DNA of 20,000 nt, taken from positions 10,001 to 30,000 of the forward strand of contig JABUQX010032460.1 of NCBI GenBank assembly GCA_015478945.1. The letters run 5' to 3'. This document shows, piece after piece, positions 1 through 9,964 of the stretch (the first letter of the stretch is position 1; every line of letters begins with the position of its first letter). The position numbers and the translations under genes are program-made. The notes below the pieces were generated by a model, which searched no databases, was not told the origin of the DNA, and saw only the letters and a program-made list of their open reading frames with translations. The DNA comes from Trachelipus rathkii (taxonomy: Eukaryota > Arthropoda > Malacostraca > Isopoda > Trachelipodidae).

Positions 1-1222
1 ATGATCCTTTCCTTGCTGTTTGATGTTAAGGCCTTAAGGATGGTTTGTATTTTATATGTCAAACAGGTGTACGACGAGAGCTGGAGAACGGCGGTCGAAA
101 ACCGTTTTCATGAGTAGAGATTAGGAAATGTGTAGAACGGTGTTTGATGGTAGAGTAGTGGAATAGGCCAACAGGATTAATCGTTAGAAGTAGTTTTTCA
201 ACAAAGAAATTGATATATCAGCAACCTATCTGATGAGCATGTGAGCGCCCAATTCGAAGATCGCTACTCCAGCTAATCTTGATCCGCGAAGTACAGATTT
301 ATGAATCAGAGAACGTATACGACGAAGAGCTAATTCTTATAATGTGTGTAAATCATAGTATGGAGCTAAGAATTGAACTTAGAGATTGGTAGAAGTGAGT
401 ATGGCGGATTCGTGAGTAGCGAGTGGGTGTCGATCATGAGTGGATAGAGTTAGATTGCAGGTGAGAAGCAAAAAGTAATCGAGAAATATATCAATAAAGA
501 ATAGTGTCAGAAAAGACAGAATTCCTCTGAGGAATCACACCACTAATTCACACAGCAAAATAGAAGATTAGCACCTCAGTCTGCTCCGATCAACCACATC
601 CCGACCTAGTTTGAGGCGATTCTATAAGAGAAAAGCTGTGACGACATGAGGTAGATAGCTAGATAGCGAAGGATGCGCAAAGCCTAAAAATGAGGCGGAA
701 GCTGATGTAAGCACAGTGGCGCGAATGGCATCTTATCCCGGTCAAATGCTTTGTATATTGTCGTATGTAGCGCTCCAGTCACTACACCTTTCCACAAGAC
801 TTGTTTTTATACCCCGGTAGTCCCCTGAGGGCTGACCGACCAATATATCATACTGTAATAGAAAGGTATTATCTATGCTCAAGTTGGAGCGTGCGAATCG
901 GCGAAATTATAGCCGCGTACCTTGGCGGAGTCGAAGATTATAGACCGATGTTATATGATTATCTCTAATATGTTGTCTAAGTTACGGGTGTATATAGTTA
1001 AGAAGACGTATTCCAAAGATCTTAGATAACAATACAGGTGAGAGCTATAGGGCGTAGTTAGAAGGATCAGAGCGGTTTACTTTTTTCGGAATAGGTTGGA
1101 CATGTGCGTGCTTACAAACACTGAGGGAAAGTGTTAGTATTGAGACACCAGAGACACATAGTTGAAACCGAGGAGGAGGGCCAGCTCGGAAAGCACCACT
1201 CCCTCAAAAACCAGGGAGGCCC
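1..1222. other. Non-coding block of ordinary base composition
   Basis: This stretch has mixed base composition, clearly less AT-rich than the rest of the window, with a mild excess of G over C on the plus strand. I see no open frame of useful length, no tandem array and no recognisable RNA gene. The only exact structure noted is a 12-bp palindrome TTAAGGCCTTAA at 26-37. It could be decayed mobile-element sequence or unique intergenic DNA; nothing in it decides. Confidence 0.4.
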
Positions 1223-1564
1223 ATGCCACCGGCCCCCCGCCTTTTCCAAACGTTCAGTAGGATCTCAGCGAAGCCCATCAACCCCGATCAAATGCTAAAT
1301 CAAGGCACAAGACATAGGACACCTGAGAGGAGACGGTACCTGAGAAGAGGAATGCCAGAGTCGTCCCAGGTTGAGTTAGAGGAAAATCATAGGCCGAAGA
1401 GATTGGCCTTTTCAGTTGGTGAGTTAGCAACAGAGCCATCAGATCGAATTAAGAGGAGGAAAGGCCAGATTTACCAGAAGATTGTAAGAGATGTTTTCGC
1501 AACGAGCGCAAAGAAAGATTGCAGTAGGAGAACCAAGGAGGTTACCGCGCTAACTTCCGTTTGA
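1223..1564 (+). CDS. Unrecognised basic 113-residue ORF
   Basis: The frame starts at an ATG at 1223 and runs 113 codons to a TGA. The product is strongly basic, with an Arg-rich cluster near residues 31-43 (RHRTPERRRYLRR), a second one near 77-80 (KRRK), and a proline-containing start (MPPAPR). There is no signal peptide, membrane segment or family motif that I recognise. The region is GC-richer than its surroundings, where stop codons are rarer, so an ORF of this length can arise by chance. Frequent AGG and AGA codons reflect the purine-rich strand as much as codon choice. It could be a real small gene, a fragment of a mobile-element protein, or not coding at all. No intron signals or promoter were found to support it. 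Confidence 0.2.
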   Translation: MPPAPRLFQTFSRISAKPINPDQMLNQGTRHRTPERRRYLRRGMPESSQVELEENHRPKRLAFSVGELATEPSDRIKRRKGQIYQKIVRDVFATSAKKDCSRRTKEVTALTSV

Positions 1565-1590
1565 TGAAAGCCCGCTTCTTGCTCGTACAA

Positions 1591-1607
1591 GCAGAGTATC
1601 CCTCTGC
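1591..1607. repeat. 6-bp inverted repeat (hairpin)
   Basis: GCAGAG at 1591-1596 pairs perfectly with CTCTGC at 1602-1607 across a 5-nt loop. It is short, and its interest lies only in being one of three GC-rich stems within about 320 bp (see 1680-1722 and 1886-1914). Confidence 0.4.
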
Positions 1608-1668
1608 AACGACTTTCTAGCTGAAAATTGAAAACATTAGCGAGAAGTGATAGGAGAACGAGAATTTA

Positions 1669-1884
1669 GTGCCACCCGATAAGGCGCTGTCTCGTGAGCG
1701 CCTTACATGCATTGTCACGAGAACAAGAGTCGAACCATGGATTATGAGGAGGAAGAAGATTGTAGTCGAAAGAAGAAGTTGGAACCTGCCATTCCCTGTC
1801 AACATTACAGCTCCCACACTTAAAATGGCAGAAACCGGAAGCAGTCATCAGAGTTCAAAGAGTCAATTCCGAATTATAGTTTAG
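1669..1884 (+). CDS. Unrecognised 71-residue ORF, doubtful
   Basis: An ATG-started frame of 71 codons with basic composition (MRRKK near residues 25-29) and no motif I recognise. It overlaps a strong pair of competing hairpins at 1680-1722, and the opposite strand is also open over part of it, which weakens the case that this frame is translated. It follows 1223-1564 with a gap of about 100 bp in a different frame. Together the two could be remains of one longer coding region broken by frameshifts, but no homology visible here links them. Confidence 0.13.
   Translation: MPPDKALSRERLTCIVTRTRVEPWIMRRKKIVVERRSWNLPFPVNITAPTLKMAETGSSHQSSKSQFRIIV
1680..1722. repeat. Two overlapping, mutually exclusive GC-rich stems
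   Basis: TAAGGCGCT at 1680-1688 is the exact reverse complement of AGCGCCTTA at 1697-1705 (9 bp, 8-nt loop). TCTCGTGA at 1690-1697, which lies in that loop, is the exact reverse complement of TCACGAGA at 1715-1722 (8 bp). The shared base at 1697 means the two stems compete at their junction or stack as a pseudoknot-like arrangement. Whether it acts as RNA or DNA structure is unknown. Confidence 0.65.
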
Positions 1885-1885
1885 C

Positions 1886-1914
1886 CGGGGCAGAGAGGCG
1901 ACGCGAAGGCCCCG
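1886..1914. repeat. 6-bp GC inverted repeat
   Basis: CGGGGC at 1886-1891 pairs with GCCCCG at 1909-1914 across 17 nt. It lies just before the sharp change to AT-rich sequence at about 1970. Confidence 0.35.
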
Positions 1915-1970
1915 CCAATCACCCTGAGTCAGAGCTTGTCCAGAAAAAAACTCGCTAGCGCAGGAATTGA

Positions 1971-2872
1971 GAGGCCTGTTTGATTGATAATGTTTTCTTA
2001 AGTGAAAGTTAAATGATTGGTAGTAACAATATTTATCATTTTCCTAGATTTTAAAACATTTTTTAATTTGATATAAGCAATTTATACATTAAATAATTAA
2101 ATATAATCAGAGTTATTTTTAATCTATATTTTGAAATATTATTGTAGAAAATTAAAACTATTTTTGTATCTGTATTATGAAAATGTGCTATAATTAACAA
2201 AAGGATACAAGAAGGAAAATTGAGTGTAATATACTGTATCGAAAAGCATGTATGCTTCGAAGAAGGTATAGAGAAATACCTTAATACAAATAGTACAAGT
2301 GAAGGCTAAAAATGGGGGATGTTGGGATGATGAATTTTGTTATGAACTTTTCACATAAACAGGAGTCAGGTAATGTATTACAAAAAAATTGCATTATTTG
2401 TGCAGCATCAAAAAATATCAATCAGTATTGATGAAACAATAAAAAATATATATATAAAAAAATGTTAATATAAATTTACGAGAATTATGAAGAAAACCTG
2501 GAGAAGGTTATTGATTTTCTGAGATCGTTGAATTTGAGAGGACTTATGAATATACTTTGATAAAACTGAAAAGTGATTTGACATAAAGCCAATAAGGAAA
2601 CTTCTAATAAAGTTAAAGGGGGAAAGAAATGGAAATTGCTTGAATAAATAAATATTTCAATAAAAGGTTGTTTTGTACTATATAAGAAATGTTATTTTTA
2701 AATCTTTATATTTGAAATTCCCACTCATATTTTCATATCAGAACAAAATAGTGGAAACAAAGCATATCAAAAGATTGTGGATATTTAAAGGGGGGGCCAA
2801 ACAGAAAAGCATGGATTGAATTGAAAGTAAGAAAATTGTTGGATCTGTGGGCAGTGGTAGAAAAATAAATAG
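1971..2872. other. AT-rich stretch without a clear gene
   Basis: Base composition drops abruptly to AT-rich at about 1970. A few short stop-free frames occur (for example around 2474-2551 on the plus strand), but none is long enough to support a gene. Near 2239-2260 there is an imperfect palindrome around AAGCATGTATGCTT. Short A runs and a TA run near 2449 are present. Confidence 0.4.
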
Positions 2873-3004
2873 CTACAAAGTGTAATGAGATGGTTTGAGT
2901 ATCTCAAGACAAAAGAGGAGAAAGCTTTTAAAGACAGACTGAGCAGAGAGGGAATAATGAATGAGAAGGGAAAACCCAAGCAGATCTGGCTTAAAAAAAA
3001 ATAA
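2873..3004 (+). pseudogene. Short coding-like fragment, unidentified
   Basis: A stop-free plus-strand frame runs from just after a TAG at 2870 to a TAA at 3002-3004, with an ATG at 2885. From that ATG it reads 39 residues, including WFEYLKTKEEKAFKDRL and ending KPKQIWLKKK. It is rich in Lys and Glu and looks helical. It ends in an A-rich run, as the 3' ends of retroposed sequences often do, so a decayed retroelement fragment is one reading. No diagnostic catalytic motif is visible, and a frame this short is common by chance. Confidence 0.15.
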
Positions 3005-3073
3005 AAAAAAAGCATGCAATAGAAAAAAAAGAGAAAAAAAAAAAAAAAAAAAGCCTGCAATAGGAAAAAAAGT
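2993..3073 (+). repeat. Poly-A region with a 41-bp tandem duplication
   Basis: Dense A runs include 19 consecutive A residues at 3034-3052. The unit GCATGCAATAG at 3012-3022 recurs as GCCTGCAATAG at 3053-3063, each copy followed by a run of A, giving a tandem duplication with a period of about 41 bp. Minus-strand open frames here translate poly-T into runs of Phe and are not genes. Confidence 0.7.
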
Positions 3074-3179
3074 TTAACAAAGGATAGAGAAGTTAGAAAA
3101 ATCTGGGCTATCAATAAGGACATAACACAGAAGTTAAATAAAACAATCTGAAGGTAATAATAGTATTGTCTTTTCTTCT

Positions 3180-3390
3180 CCCGCTACTACCATTAAAAAT
3201 AATTACTACTCCTACTACTCTTAATAAATTGGAGAACTGCCTTTCCCAAACTCCTCCTGATGTTACTATTACTACCACTACTACAATAATAATTAGATAA
3301 TAATAATTAATAAATAATATATAAAATTTGGCAGAAAAAAAAATAATAATAATAAAAATAAAAAAATTAAAAATAAAAATAAAAAAGACA
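3180..3390. repeat. ACT/ATT trinucleotide-rich and A-rich simple repeats
   Basis: Interrupted runs of CTACTAC-like and AATAAT-like triplets (about 3184-3350) grade into A-rich AAAAAT repeats to 3390. Long minus-strand frames arise only because these triplets contain no stop in that frame. Confidence 0.7.
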
Positions 3391-3582
3391 AAAGACAAGT
3401 GACAAGAATATTTGAATAATGTTTTGGGGAATATAAAAACTATTTGTGCAAAAAATTTCTGGGGTGGGGGGGAATAAAAGAAACCCCTTGGTGCGGGCCA
3501 TTATTCTTACTCTTCTTTGTTATTAGAATGAGCTCAATCCTCCTACAAATATTCAAAATTCTAGATGCACAAGTTACTATTA

Positions 3583-3720
3583 AAGAGTCATATTATATAT
3601 ATACATATAATATATATAATGCTTATATTATATAATATACTACAATTCTATATCTATATACTTTATTAATACTATATATATACTATATATATCATAATAT
3701 ATATATATATAGATATAATA

Positions 3721-3764
<44 letters not shown>
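3583..3764. repeat. TA microsatellite
   Basis: A cluster of TA dinucleotide tracts with interruptions, ending in an uninterrupted run at 3724-3764. It lies about 20 bp beyond the 3' end of the minus-strand coding segment and probably within its downstream intron. Confidence 0.9.
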
Positions 3765-3787
3765 TAAAAATTAATAGACTATACAAT

Positions 3788-4669
3788 TTAAAAAATACAT
3801 ACATGAAAACCATAAACACCTACATATCCTAATGATGTTCCATGAGAATGCAAAGATACAGGTGAAAGAAGGTAACTAGGAATCACAGCAGAGCACTTCC
3901 ACTCATGATAAGATGGGTGACTTGAATGAAGTACATTTTTCCTCACTAAATCCAATCCCAGCTCAATGCAGCTAGTAGACTTTTCTGATTCTCCTTCCTT
4001 TAAGGCACCATACGGATCACGACCACATGGGAGACTTTCAGATTTAATACTACTTAAACTTTCTTTACTCTCTAAAGTACAATGACGCTTATTATCTAAG
4101 TCTCCAGTTTCACAGGGAAGTAGATTTATGTTTTTATGATTAAGAGTTTTATCTTCATTTTTCTTAACTACAGAACTAGAATCACCAGTTACACAAATAC
4201 TTTCTATGTTTATTTCACTTACAATTTCAGAATGAACTGTTGAAGAACTACTACTTTCATTATTACTTCCTTCAAAAGTAGTTGATTCTTCATGTGTTTC
4301 AATATTAGGTAAGTAAGATGTATTGTCATCTGACATTGAATCACTTAAAACCCTTAAACTACCACCAGTATTACAGAGGTCAGGAAGGAGTCCTCCTACT
4401 GCTCCCTCCAGGCAATCTTCTGAATGTGTTACTACTATAGTTTTTGGCAATGAACTATTATTATCATCATTTGTGTTCAGTACATTCTCAACAGACTGAG
4501 GTTCACAAGCACTTTTCACCCAAGTTGGTGGAGGTGGAGTATTAGCTTCTCCAGAAGAGTAGCAAATATCCGGAGGAAATGACTCAGACTCCATTGGCGA
4601 GCACATTGATGGTAACATGTCTACTGCACCATTTATCAAGTAATTGTTTTTTTCATACTTTATTGACAA
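3788..4669 (-). CDS. Long serine-rich internal exon of an unidentified protein
   Basis: This minus-strand frame is open for 293 codons, by far the longest in the window, and has normal codon variety in an AT-rich setting. Upstream it ends at a TAA (4672-4670) and its first codon is TTG, so the start is not initiation. The likely exon begins at an acceptor in GGTGCAG (AG at 4625-4624), giving a first base at 4623; the polypyrimidine tract there is poor. At the 3' end, GTAGGT at 3823-3818 is a good donor, giving an exon of about 800 bp and leaving the last residues (GVYGFHVCIF) as read-through intron. The product is Ser-, Asn-, Asp- and Glu-rich, with PPPP at residues 45-48 and ESSSSST at 138-144, so probably disordered. 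The ordered-looking tail near 235-280 contains HPSYHEWKC. No signal peptide, membrane segment or named domain is seen. Recurrent LP-to-Cys motifs are described in the findings. Family unknown. Confidence 0.75.
   Translation of the reverse strand: MSIKYEKNNYLINGAVDMLPSMCSPMESESFPPDICYSSGEANTPPPPTWVKSACEPQSVENVLNTNDDNNSSLPKTIVVTHSEDCLEGAVGGLLPDLCNTGGSLRVLSDSMSDDNTSYLPNIETHEESTTFEGSNNESSSSSTVHSEIVSEINIESICVTGDSSSVVKKNEDKTLNHKNINLLPCETGDLDNKRHCTLESKESLSSIKSESLPCGRDPYGALKEGESEKSTSCIELGLDLVRKNVLHSSHPSYHEWKCSAVIPSYLLSPVSLHSHGTSLGYVGVYGFHVCIF
3818..3824 (-). other. Candidate splice donor
   Basis: Read on the minus strand, the exon sequence GGATAT is followed by GTAGGT, with the GT at 3823-3822. An alternative, TAG followed by GTGTTT, would end the exon at 3820. 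Either would remove the non-conserved-looking C-terminal residues of the open frame. The choice cannot be made without the next exon. Confidence 0.4.
4624..4630 (-). other. Candidate splice acceptor
   Basis: Minus-strand GGTGCAG precedes the first methionine of the coding segment by five bases (TAGAC then ATG). The sequence before it is A-rich rather than pyrimidine-rich, so it is only a fair acceptor. If it is not used, the ATG at 4618-4616 could instead be an initiator in a first coding exon. Confidence 0.3.
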
Positions 4670-5028
4670 TTATGAAAGTTCAACATTTTGATTTGAAATT
4701 TATGCAATTTAAACCCCTTGTAAAAAACAAAGCTTTTTTTTAGTCACAAAAACCACATGTAAAAATAACAAAAGTTAACAAATTCATCCTCAAGTTAATT
4801 AAAAAAAGTAGAGTATTCACAGACAGAAGCTGAAGCATTTCAAATCAATGTCGTATAAAGATCTGAAAAAAAAATCTTCGTTAATTCACAAAGGCAGCTC
4901 ACAGCAAAAGGTTCGAGTTTACAAGTTTAATGGCACTACAAAGTTTAAATTATTATTATTGTTATTATTGTTATTATTCAAAGTGTATGGAAAAGTTAGT
5001 TAAGTTTGATATAATGTTTTAAAATTAA
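4670..5028. other. AT-rich flank of the exon, probably intron
   Basis: There is no coding signal on either strand. An interrupted TTATTATTG-type trinucleotide repeat lies at about 4949-4979. The rest is AT-rich unique sequence, expected for an intron upstream of the minus-strand exon. Confidence 0.45.
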
Positions 5029-5132
5029 TTTCTTAAACTTAATATTCTGGTGAAGTTCTGATATATAACTATACTTATATTTTCTTAAACTTAATTTTCT
5101 GGTGAAGTACTATACATGAAATATAACTATAT
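5029..5132. repeat. 52-bp tandem duplication
   Basis: TTTCTTAAACTTAAT at 5029 recurs at 5081 as the same sequence, followed in both copies by TCTGGTGAAGT with small differences, then by related ATATAACTATA sequence. The period is 52 bp with two copies. It is diverged by a few substitutions and one or two indels, so not very recent. Confidence 0.7.
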
Positions 5133-5814
5133 TTTGTAAAAAAAATTACATATTTTAAAATATAATTTTTTATTTAATTACTACAATTGGAATTGAATCT
5201 AAATAAAATAACTAAGAAATATAGTTAAACTATAAAAATAAGTTATAATTTGATGCAAACATTTATTTCTCAAGAGCAAATATTAACTGGTTATTTTTGG
5301 CGTCTTCCCTGTTCTTCTTTGTTGTTGATGGTACATGTATTACTTATAAATAAATATACAGTTTATTTCGCGTTACATAAGATTCCCTTGAAAAAGAAAA
5401 AAAAACTGATTATAAATACAAAATATTATTAATACAGCAGAATATCTGTCTTGAGAAATGTAAATCAATCTTTTGAAATTTCCTCTCACGTAACATCCTG
5501 ATCCCATACGATCCGTTACAATTTAATATTGATTATAAAATAAACATTATTTCAATGGCGTGAGATTAGTTAAAATAACAACTTTTTGAGTTTTTTCAAT
5601 TTTACATAATCTTTATACGTTTGTTGAGATAATGTTAAGTATTCTATCTAAAGATAAACCTATAATTTCATCAAAAAATAAATAATACTACTTATTATTT
5701 CTTTATGATTATTTATCTAATTGAATTAGTTTTACTAAAAATATAATAACTCATGCTTTAATGGTCTATATTTGAGATATTGATATAATGTAATTAAAAT
5801 AACAATTGATACTG

Positions 5815-5815
<1 letters not shown>
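5133..5815. other. AT-rich stretch, no supported gene
   Basis: A plus-strand frame of 60 codons from 5250 begins at TTG and ends in a lysine run. It shows no motif, and I do not consider it a gene. The rest has many stops on both strands. Confidence 0.4.
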
Positions 5816-5861
<46 letters not shown>

Positions 5862-6672
5862 TATTATTAATATATATATAAAGTATAGAATATGTTATGG
5901 TAAATTTATAAGAGAGGACAATAAATATTATTAAATGTTAAATATTACAAGAAACTGAAATATTAAAATTATAAAATAAATTATGTATTATATATAATAT
6001 TAAATAGATATCTCTATACTATAATTTTAATATATATATATATTATGATATAATAATATATTATTAATATATATATATATAATATATAATATATATTTAT
6101 ATATTAAATATAAATATTTGCAGCCTAACTTATCAATGTACCTAAAATTCTATCTTTTAATGTTACATACTTAGTATATATATATATAATAATAATACTA
6201 GATAAAAAATACATATAAATAGGAACAATTAATCAGAAATCAGCAAATTACAGCCGTCTAGTTCATCAGAAAAGAATTTTTGATTAGAATCCTAAGATAT
6301 GACTATTTATTGGCTATATAGAGAGATAAATCTATAGGAACAATATAAATATTTTTGGAGAATTTTCTCACAATACAGAATACAGAAATTATTTGGCCCA
6401 TCCTCCATCATATTTAATATATATTAATTAGTATTATATATATATATATTATAATAATATATATTATAATATATATAATTAATATATATCATATACTAAT
6501 ATTATATTACTATATATATATATATATTTAACATAATTATATTAAATTAATTATAAAATATATATATTTAAATATAATATATATTAATATGATAATAATA
6601 TACTATATATATAATATATAATATATAATATATATATATATAATATAATATATATATATATAATTATATTTA
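5816..6672. repeat. Cluster of TA microsatellites
   Basis: An uninterrupted TA run occupies 5821-5854. Further interrupted TA tracts lie near 5984-6112 and 6416-6672. The interruptions are mostly TAA or TTA steps, as expected from old, mutating dinucleotide arrays. Confidence 0.85.
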
Positions 6673-6720
6673 TAAGCCATCTGAGGAGTCGGAGGTGATA
6701 TACGGCCAACAGCTGTCAGG

Positions 6721-6739
6721 CTTGTACTAATTATACAAG
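6721..6739. repeat. 6-bp inverted repeat
   Basis: CTTGTA at 6721-6726 pairs with TACAAG at 6734-6739 across 7 nt. It is at the edge of a GC-richer island (about 6675-6740) that separates two AT-rich stretches. Confidence 0.35.
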
Positions 6740-7036
6740 TATCCAAACTTCACTATAAATAAAATAATTAAAAATAAATAATAAGTAAAAAACGAAATTT
6801 CATCATCACTCATTTAATAGCTAGGCTGTAATAATACATGTGTTAATTCTGGATCATAGTTACTTCTATGAAAGTTTTTATATTTTTAAAAATGTTAGAA
6901 ATTAGGGTCCAAAATGTAGTTCCTATCAAAATATATAGATTTCTACTTTTTTGAAAAATGTTGAGTTTTTTAAGTTCGATTATTATAAAATTAGAAAAAT
7001 ATTATTGAAAATTATGTATAATTTATATTTTTTCAG

Positions 7037-7089
7037 TGAGATACACCTATACGATAGTATGTTTAATGCACTTATTAAACTGGCAAAAG
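7037..7089 (+). other. Possible short exon
   Basis: A good acceptor context (a T-rich tract ending TTTTTTCAG at 7036) is followed by 53 bp that stay open in one frame, reading EIHLYDSMFNALIKLAK, and then by AAAAG and GTTATA, a plausible donor at 7090. The peptide looks like an amphipathic helix. Acceptor-donor pairs this close are common by chance in AT-rich DNA, and no neighbouring exon was tied to it. Confidence 0.15.
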
Positions 7090-7732
7090 GTTATATAATA
7101 AATTATTTATTATAGAATCTCAATAATAACTAAGTATGTACAAATATAGGGGCTAACTTGGTATCAGATACATACCCCAGCCTATATATAGTATAAATAA
7201 TATGAATGGAGGGGTGACTTACGGACCACCATTATTAGTTTTTAATTTTCGATTATTTACGTTAATAATTATTTTATATATATTGACTAATCTTTAAGTA
7301 GTAAGAGAATAAAAAGAAATATGCAATTAAAAATATATCCGTATAAAAAGTGTCCACAAAAAAATACTTATAAAAATGTAAATTTATAATAAAAAAAAAA
7401 CGAATTCAAAAGTGTCAAAATTTTTTGAGCGGAGAGGGGTTAATAATACCATGTTTATTTTTTACTTTCTATATTTTATTATAATTTATATATCATTATA
7501 TTCTCTCCTCTCTTTATATGCGTAACTTGTTAATAGTCGATAATATTGATATATAATATGGCTACAATTTTTTGCCCCTGCGGCTTAAATAATTAAAATA
7601 CTCATTTAAAATAAAACCGTATTGCAGTTGAGATAAAAATTTATACGTAAAATAGAGGAATTTATAACTCAAGATGAGTTACGAATTCACTATCACCTAT
7701 CATATGGTTAGTCCGCTTCAACCCTCATATAT

Positions 7733-7755
7733 TAAGTGTCACGGGGTGATACTTA
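7733..7755. repeat. 10-bp fold-back with GGG loop
   Basis: TAAGTGTCAC at 7733-7742 pairs with GTGATACTTA at 7746-7755 across a 3-nt GGG loop, with one G-T wobble. The right half contains ACGGGGTGAT (7741-7750), a 10-mer found again at 13215-13224 and, with a TAG insertion, at 11567. Confidence 0.6.
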
Positions 7756-7961
7756 GAGAGTGAGCGTATTATATTATCAATAACTTATTATTAAGTGCTT
7801 GATATTTTTATTATATAATGGTTTGAATTAAAATTATTACTTTTAACATAATTGCTACAAACCATTCATTATTCTCACAAAAAAAAAAAAATTTCAAAAA
7901 TAAGTGCTTGGTGAAGAAGTCGGGAGACCTAAAGTTATATATGTACCTTAAAGTATGTTGA

Positions 7962-7989
7962 TCCGAGTACTAACCCTCAGTACTCAGGA
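7962..7989. repeat. Inverted repeat with 7-nt loop
   Basis: GAGTACT at 7965-7971 pairs perfectly with AGTACTC at 7979-7985 around a loop of AACCCTC. TCC at 7962-7964 extends the stem with GGA at 7987-7989 after a one-base bulge. A TA array begins directly to the right. Confidence 0.6.
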
Positions 7990-7997
7990 CGCACTAT

Positions 7998-8190
7998 TAT
8001 TATATATATATATAATTATATATATATATATCTTATAATATTATCAATTTATTATATTAACAAAATAGTAATATATATATAAATAATTATTATTAATATA
8101 TATATACTATTATATTATATAATATAATATATATATTAAATTATATATATATAATAATATTATATTAATATATATTATCATATATATATA
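7998..8190. repeat. Interrupted TA array
   Basis: TA tracts with TAA and TTA interruptions, continuous with surrounding AT-rich sequence. Confidence 0.8.
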
Positions 8191-8594
8191 ATAACAAAAT
8201 GCAGTAACGTAAATTAACTAAAAAAAGGCTGTAGTCTATAATTAATAACTCAAAAATTATTGAAGATACTGTTTTATAGCTAAATTGTTATATATAGTAT
8301 ATATATGACTTTGTGAATAGTAACAATCAATTTTATAAAAAAAGCTTAGAATGTAATAAGTGTAAATAAAAAATTTATATACTTTATATATAATCAAAAG
8401 TTATAGAAATTAATTCATATATCAAAATCTCCTGCTTAAAACGAAATAATTATAAATCAAACATTTTAATTATAAACATAAGTATTAAATGAAAGTATGT
8501 AGGTGTAACCTCATATGAATTCTGGGCTATGAGATCATGATATATTATACTACATCATTATATTACATTTATTATTTTTTGATTTGTGAAATGA

Positions 8595-8768
8595 ACGAGA
8601 TACGATATATATCATGAGCATTCTATAAATATAAGATTCGAGAAATACGACTTTTTTTGTCGTGACGCACTCACAATGCAGTCGGCGGTGCCTATATCGG
8701 ACCTGTTCCACGGTTGCGCGACTTTCACTGACAGGATGGAACAATTGAGAGAATTGCAGACCTACTAG
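8595..8768 (+). pseudogene. Coding-like patch, unidentified
   Basis: A stop-free plus-strand frame of 57 codons lies between a TGA at 8592 and a TAG at 8766. Its second half is GC-richer than the surroundings and reads ALTMQSAVPISDLFHGC, ending MEQLRELQTY. A second stop-free frame, shifted and starting at 8732, continues with LVESLRIPSDTTRNSLNK and onward to a TAA near 8910. Together they would make one longer product if a single indel near 8745-8765 were involved. That pattern fits a decayed gene or an assembly indel. No family is recognised, and stop-free frames this long do occur by chance in GC-richer islands. Confidence 0.22.
8704..8743. repeat. 7-bp inverted repeat
   Basis: TGTTCCA at 8704-8710 pairs perfectly with TGGAACA at 8737-8743 across 26 nt, inside the coding-like patch. 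A second stem, ACTCTC at 8777-8782 with GAGAGT at 8786-8791 (3-nt loop), follows 33 bp later. Confidence 0.45.
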
Positions 8769-9430
8769 TACTCACCACTCTCGTTGAGAGTCTACGTATC
8801 CCATCCGACACAACAAGAAACTCTTTGAACAAAACAGGCCTTTTATACACTAGATTTTCTAAGCGAATACTTGCGCAATGGTATTATATTAATTTCAATT
8901 TACCATAATACATTACAATTCACTCTCAAGCTAAACCTACAAATTGACAATTGACGTAGCACACACATCTAAGAAAAAAAGCATTTTCGGCACTATGTAT
9001 AAGAAAACATTCAATATATAACAATATGTAAAGTCTCACACATCACTTAAATTATAATTAGCTTGTTTGGAGAATCCGACCCAAATATTTTTAAAAAAGT
9101 TGTACAATGAATATTACCATATATACCGTTCTCGCCTGTCCTTCGGTGTAGCATACTCTTATGCAAAAATACTTCCAGGTTGATTGATAATATTTTTTCC
9201 TCAATTTCCTGACAAATAAATTAGCATTTTTATTTTTAATTTATTACCTATTATGATGACTCTATCAGCAGTTTATCTACTTCTACTATTGTCTTAGATA
9301 AATGAAGAATTGCAGTATCTCTTCTATACACATATGGATGATGGGTTATATATTTGAAAAATTAATTTATTATAACCACTATATAATAACCCTTCTAATT
9401 AAATATCTTCACTATGATATATCTCTATAG

Positions 9431-9550
9431 AAACATTCTCATTTCCTTCAAGCTTTCGGAGCAGAGACGGAGCCTGAAGAAAACCCGGATAAGGAAAAAC
9501 ATATCAATGTAGTTATACTTGTATATAGTAACTCAACATTTTTAGAATAA
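9431..9550 (+). pseudogene. Coding-like patch, unidentified
   Basis: After a TAG at 9428, 39 plus-strand codons stay open to a TAA at 9548-9550. The product contains HFLQAFGAETEPEENPDKEK, an acidic stretch, followed by a hydrophobic strand-like segment, INVVILVYS. The coding part is less AT-rich than its flanks. The segment ATTCTCATTTCC at its start recurs at about 9588, suggesting local duplication. No family is recognised. Confidence 0.2.
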
Positions 9551-9964
9551 ATATAATCCTTTTACTTAGGTATAAATATTCTCATTTCCGTTAGGTATGG
9601 TCATTATACTATATTTTATGTCATAATTTAAAAATACATATTTGAGTTGCACAAAATGAAATAACCATATATATATATTACTACTATGAAATTTTTTGTT
9701 TTTGAATATTTATTTATTAGACCTCAGAGTATAATATGCCTGTCTCCAGTATCCAAGAAGTATTATATTTAAATCAAAGCTAAACTTTAATACCTCAATA
9801 TTAAAGATTATCCCACAAAAGTAGATTACAAATTTAGATACCTAATCAGACTAAGCTAGACCTCTATTGTACATGTTTTTTATATGTCTCCCGCTCTCAC
9901 GATGACTCTCATTTTTATATATTGTATATTTTTATTTACCCAACTTTTCAATTTCTATTTCTGT

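Noticed and set aside
2785..3398. Minus-strand open frames of 112 and 95 codons
   Set aside because: They translate poly-T and ATT-type repeats into long runs of Phe, Ile and Val. The length comes from low complexity, not coding.
3444..3635. Plus-strand frame of 63 codons
   Set aside because: The second half runs into the TA microsatellite, which cannot contain stops, and no motif or homology is visible.
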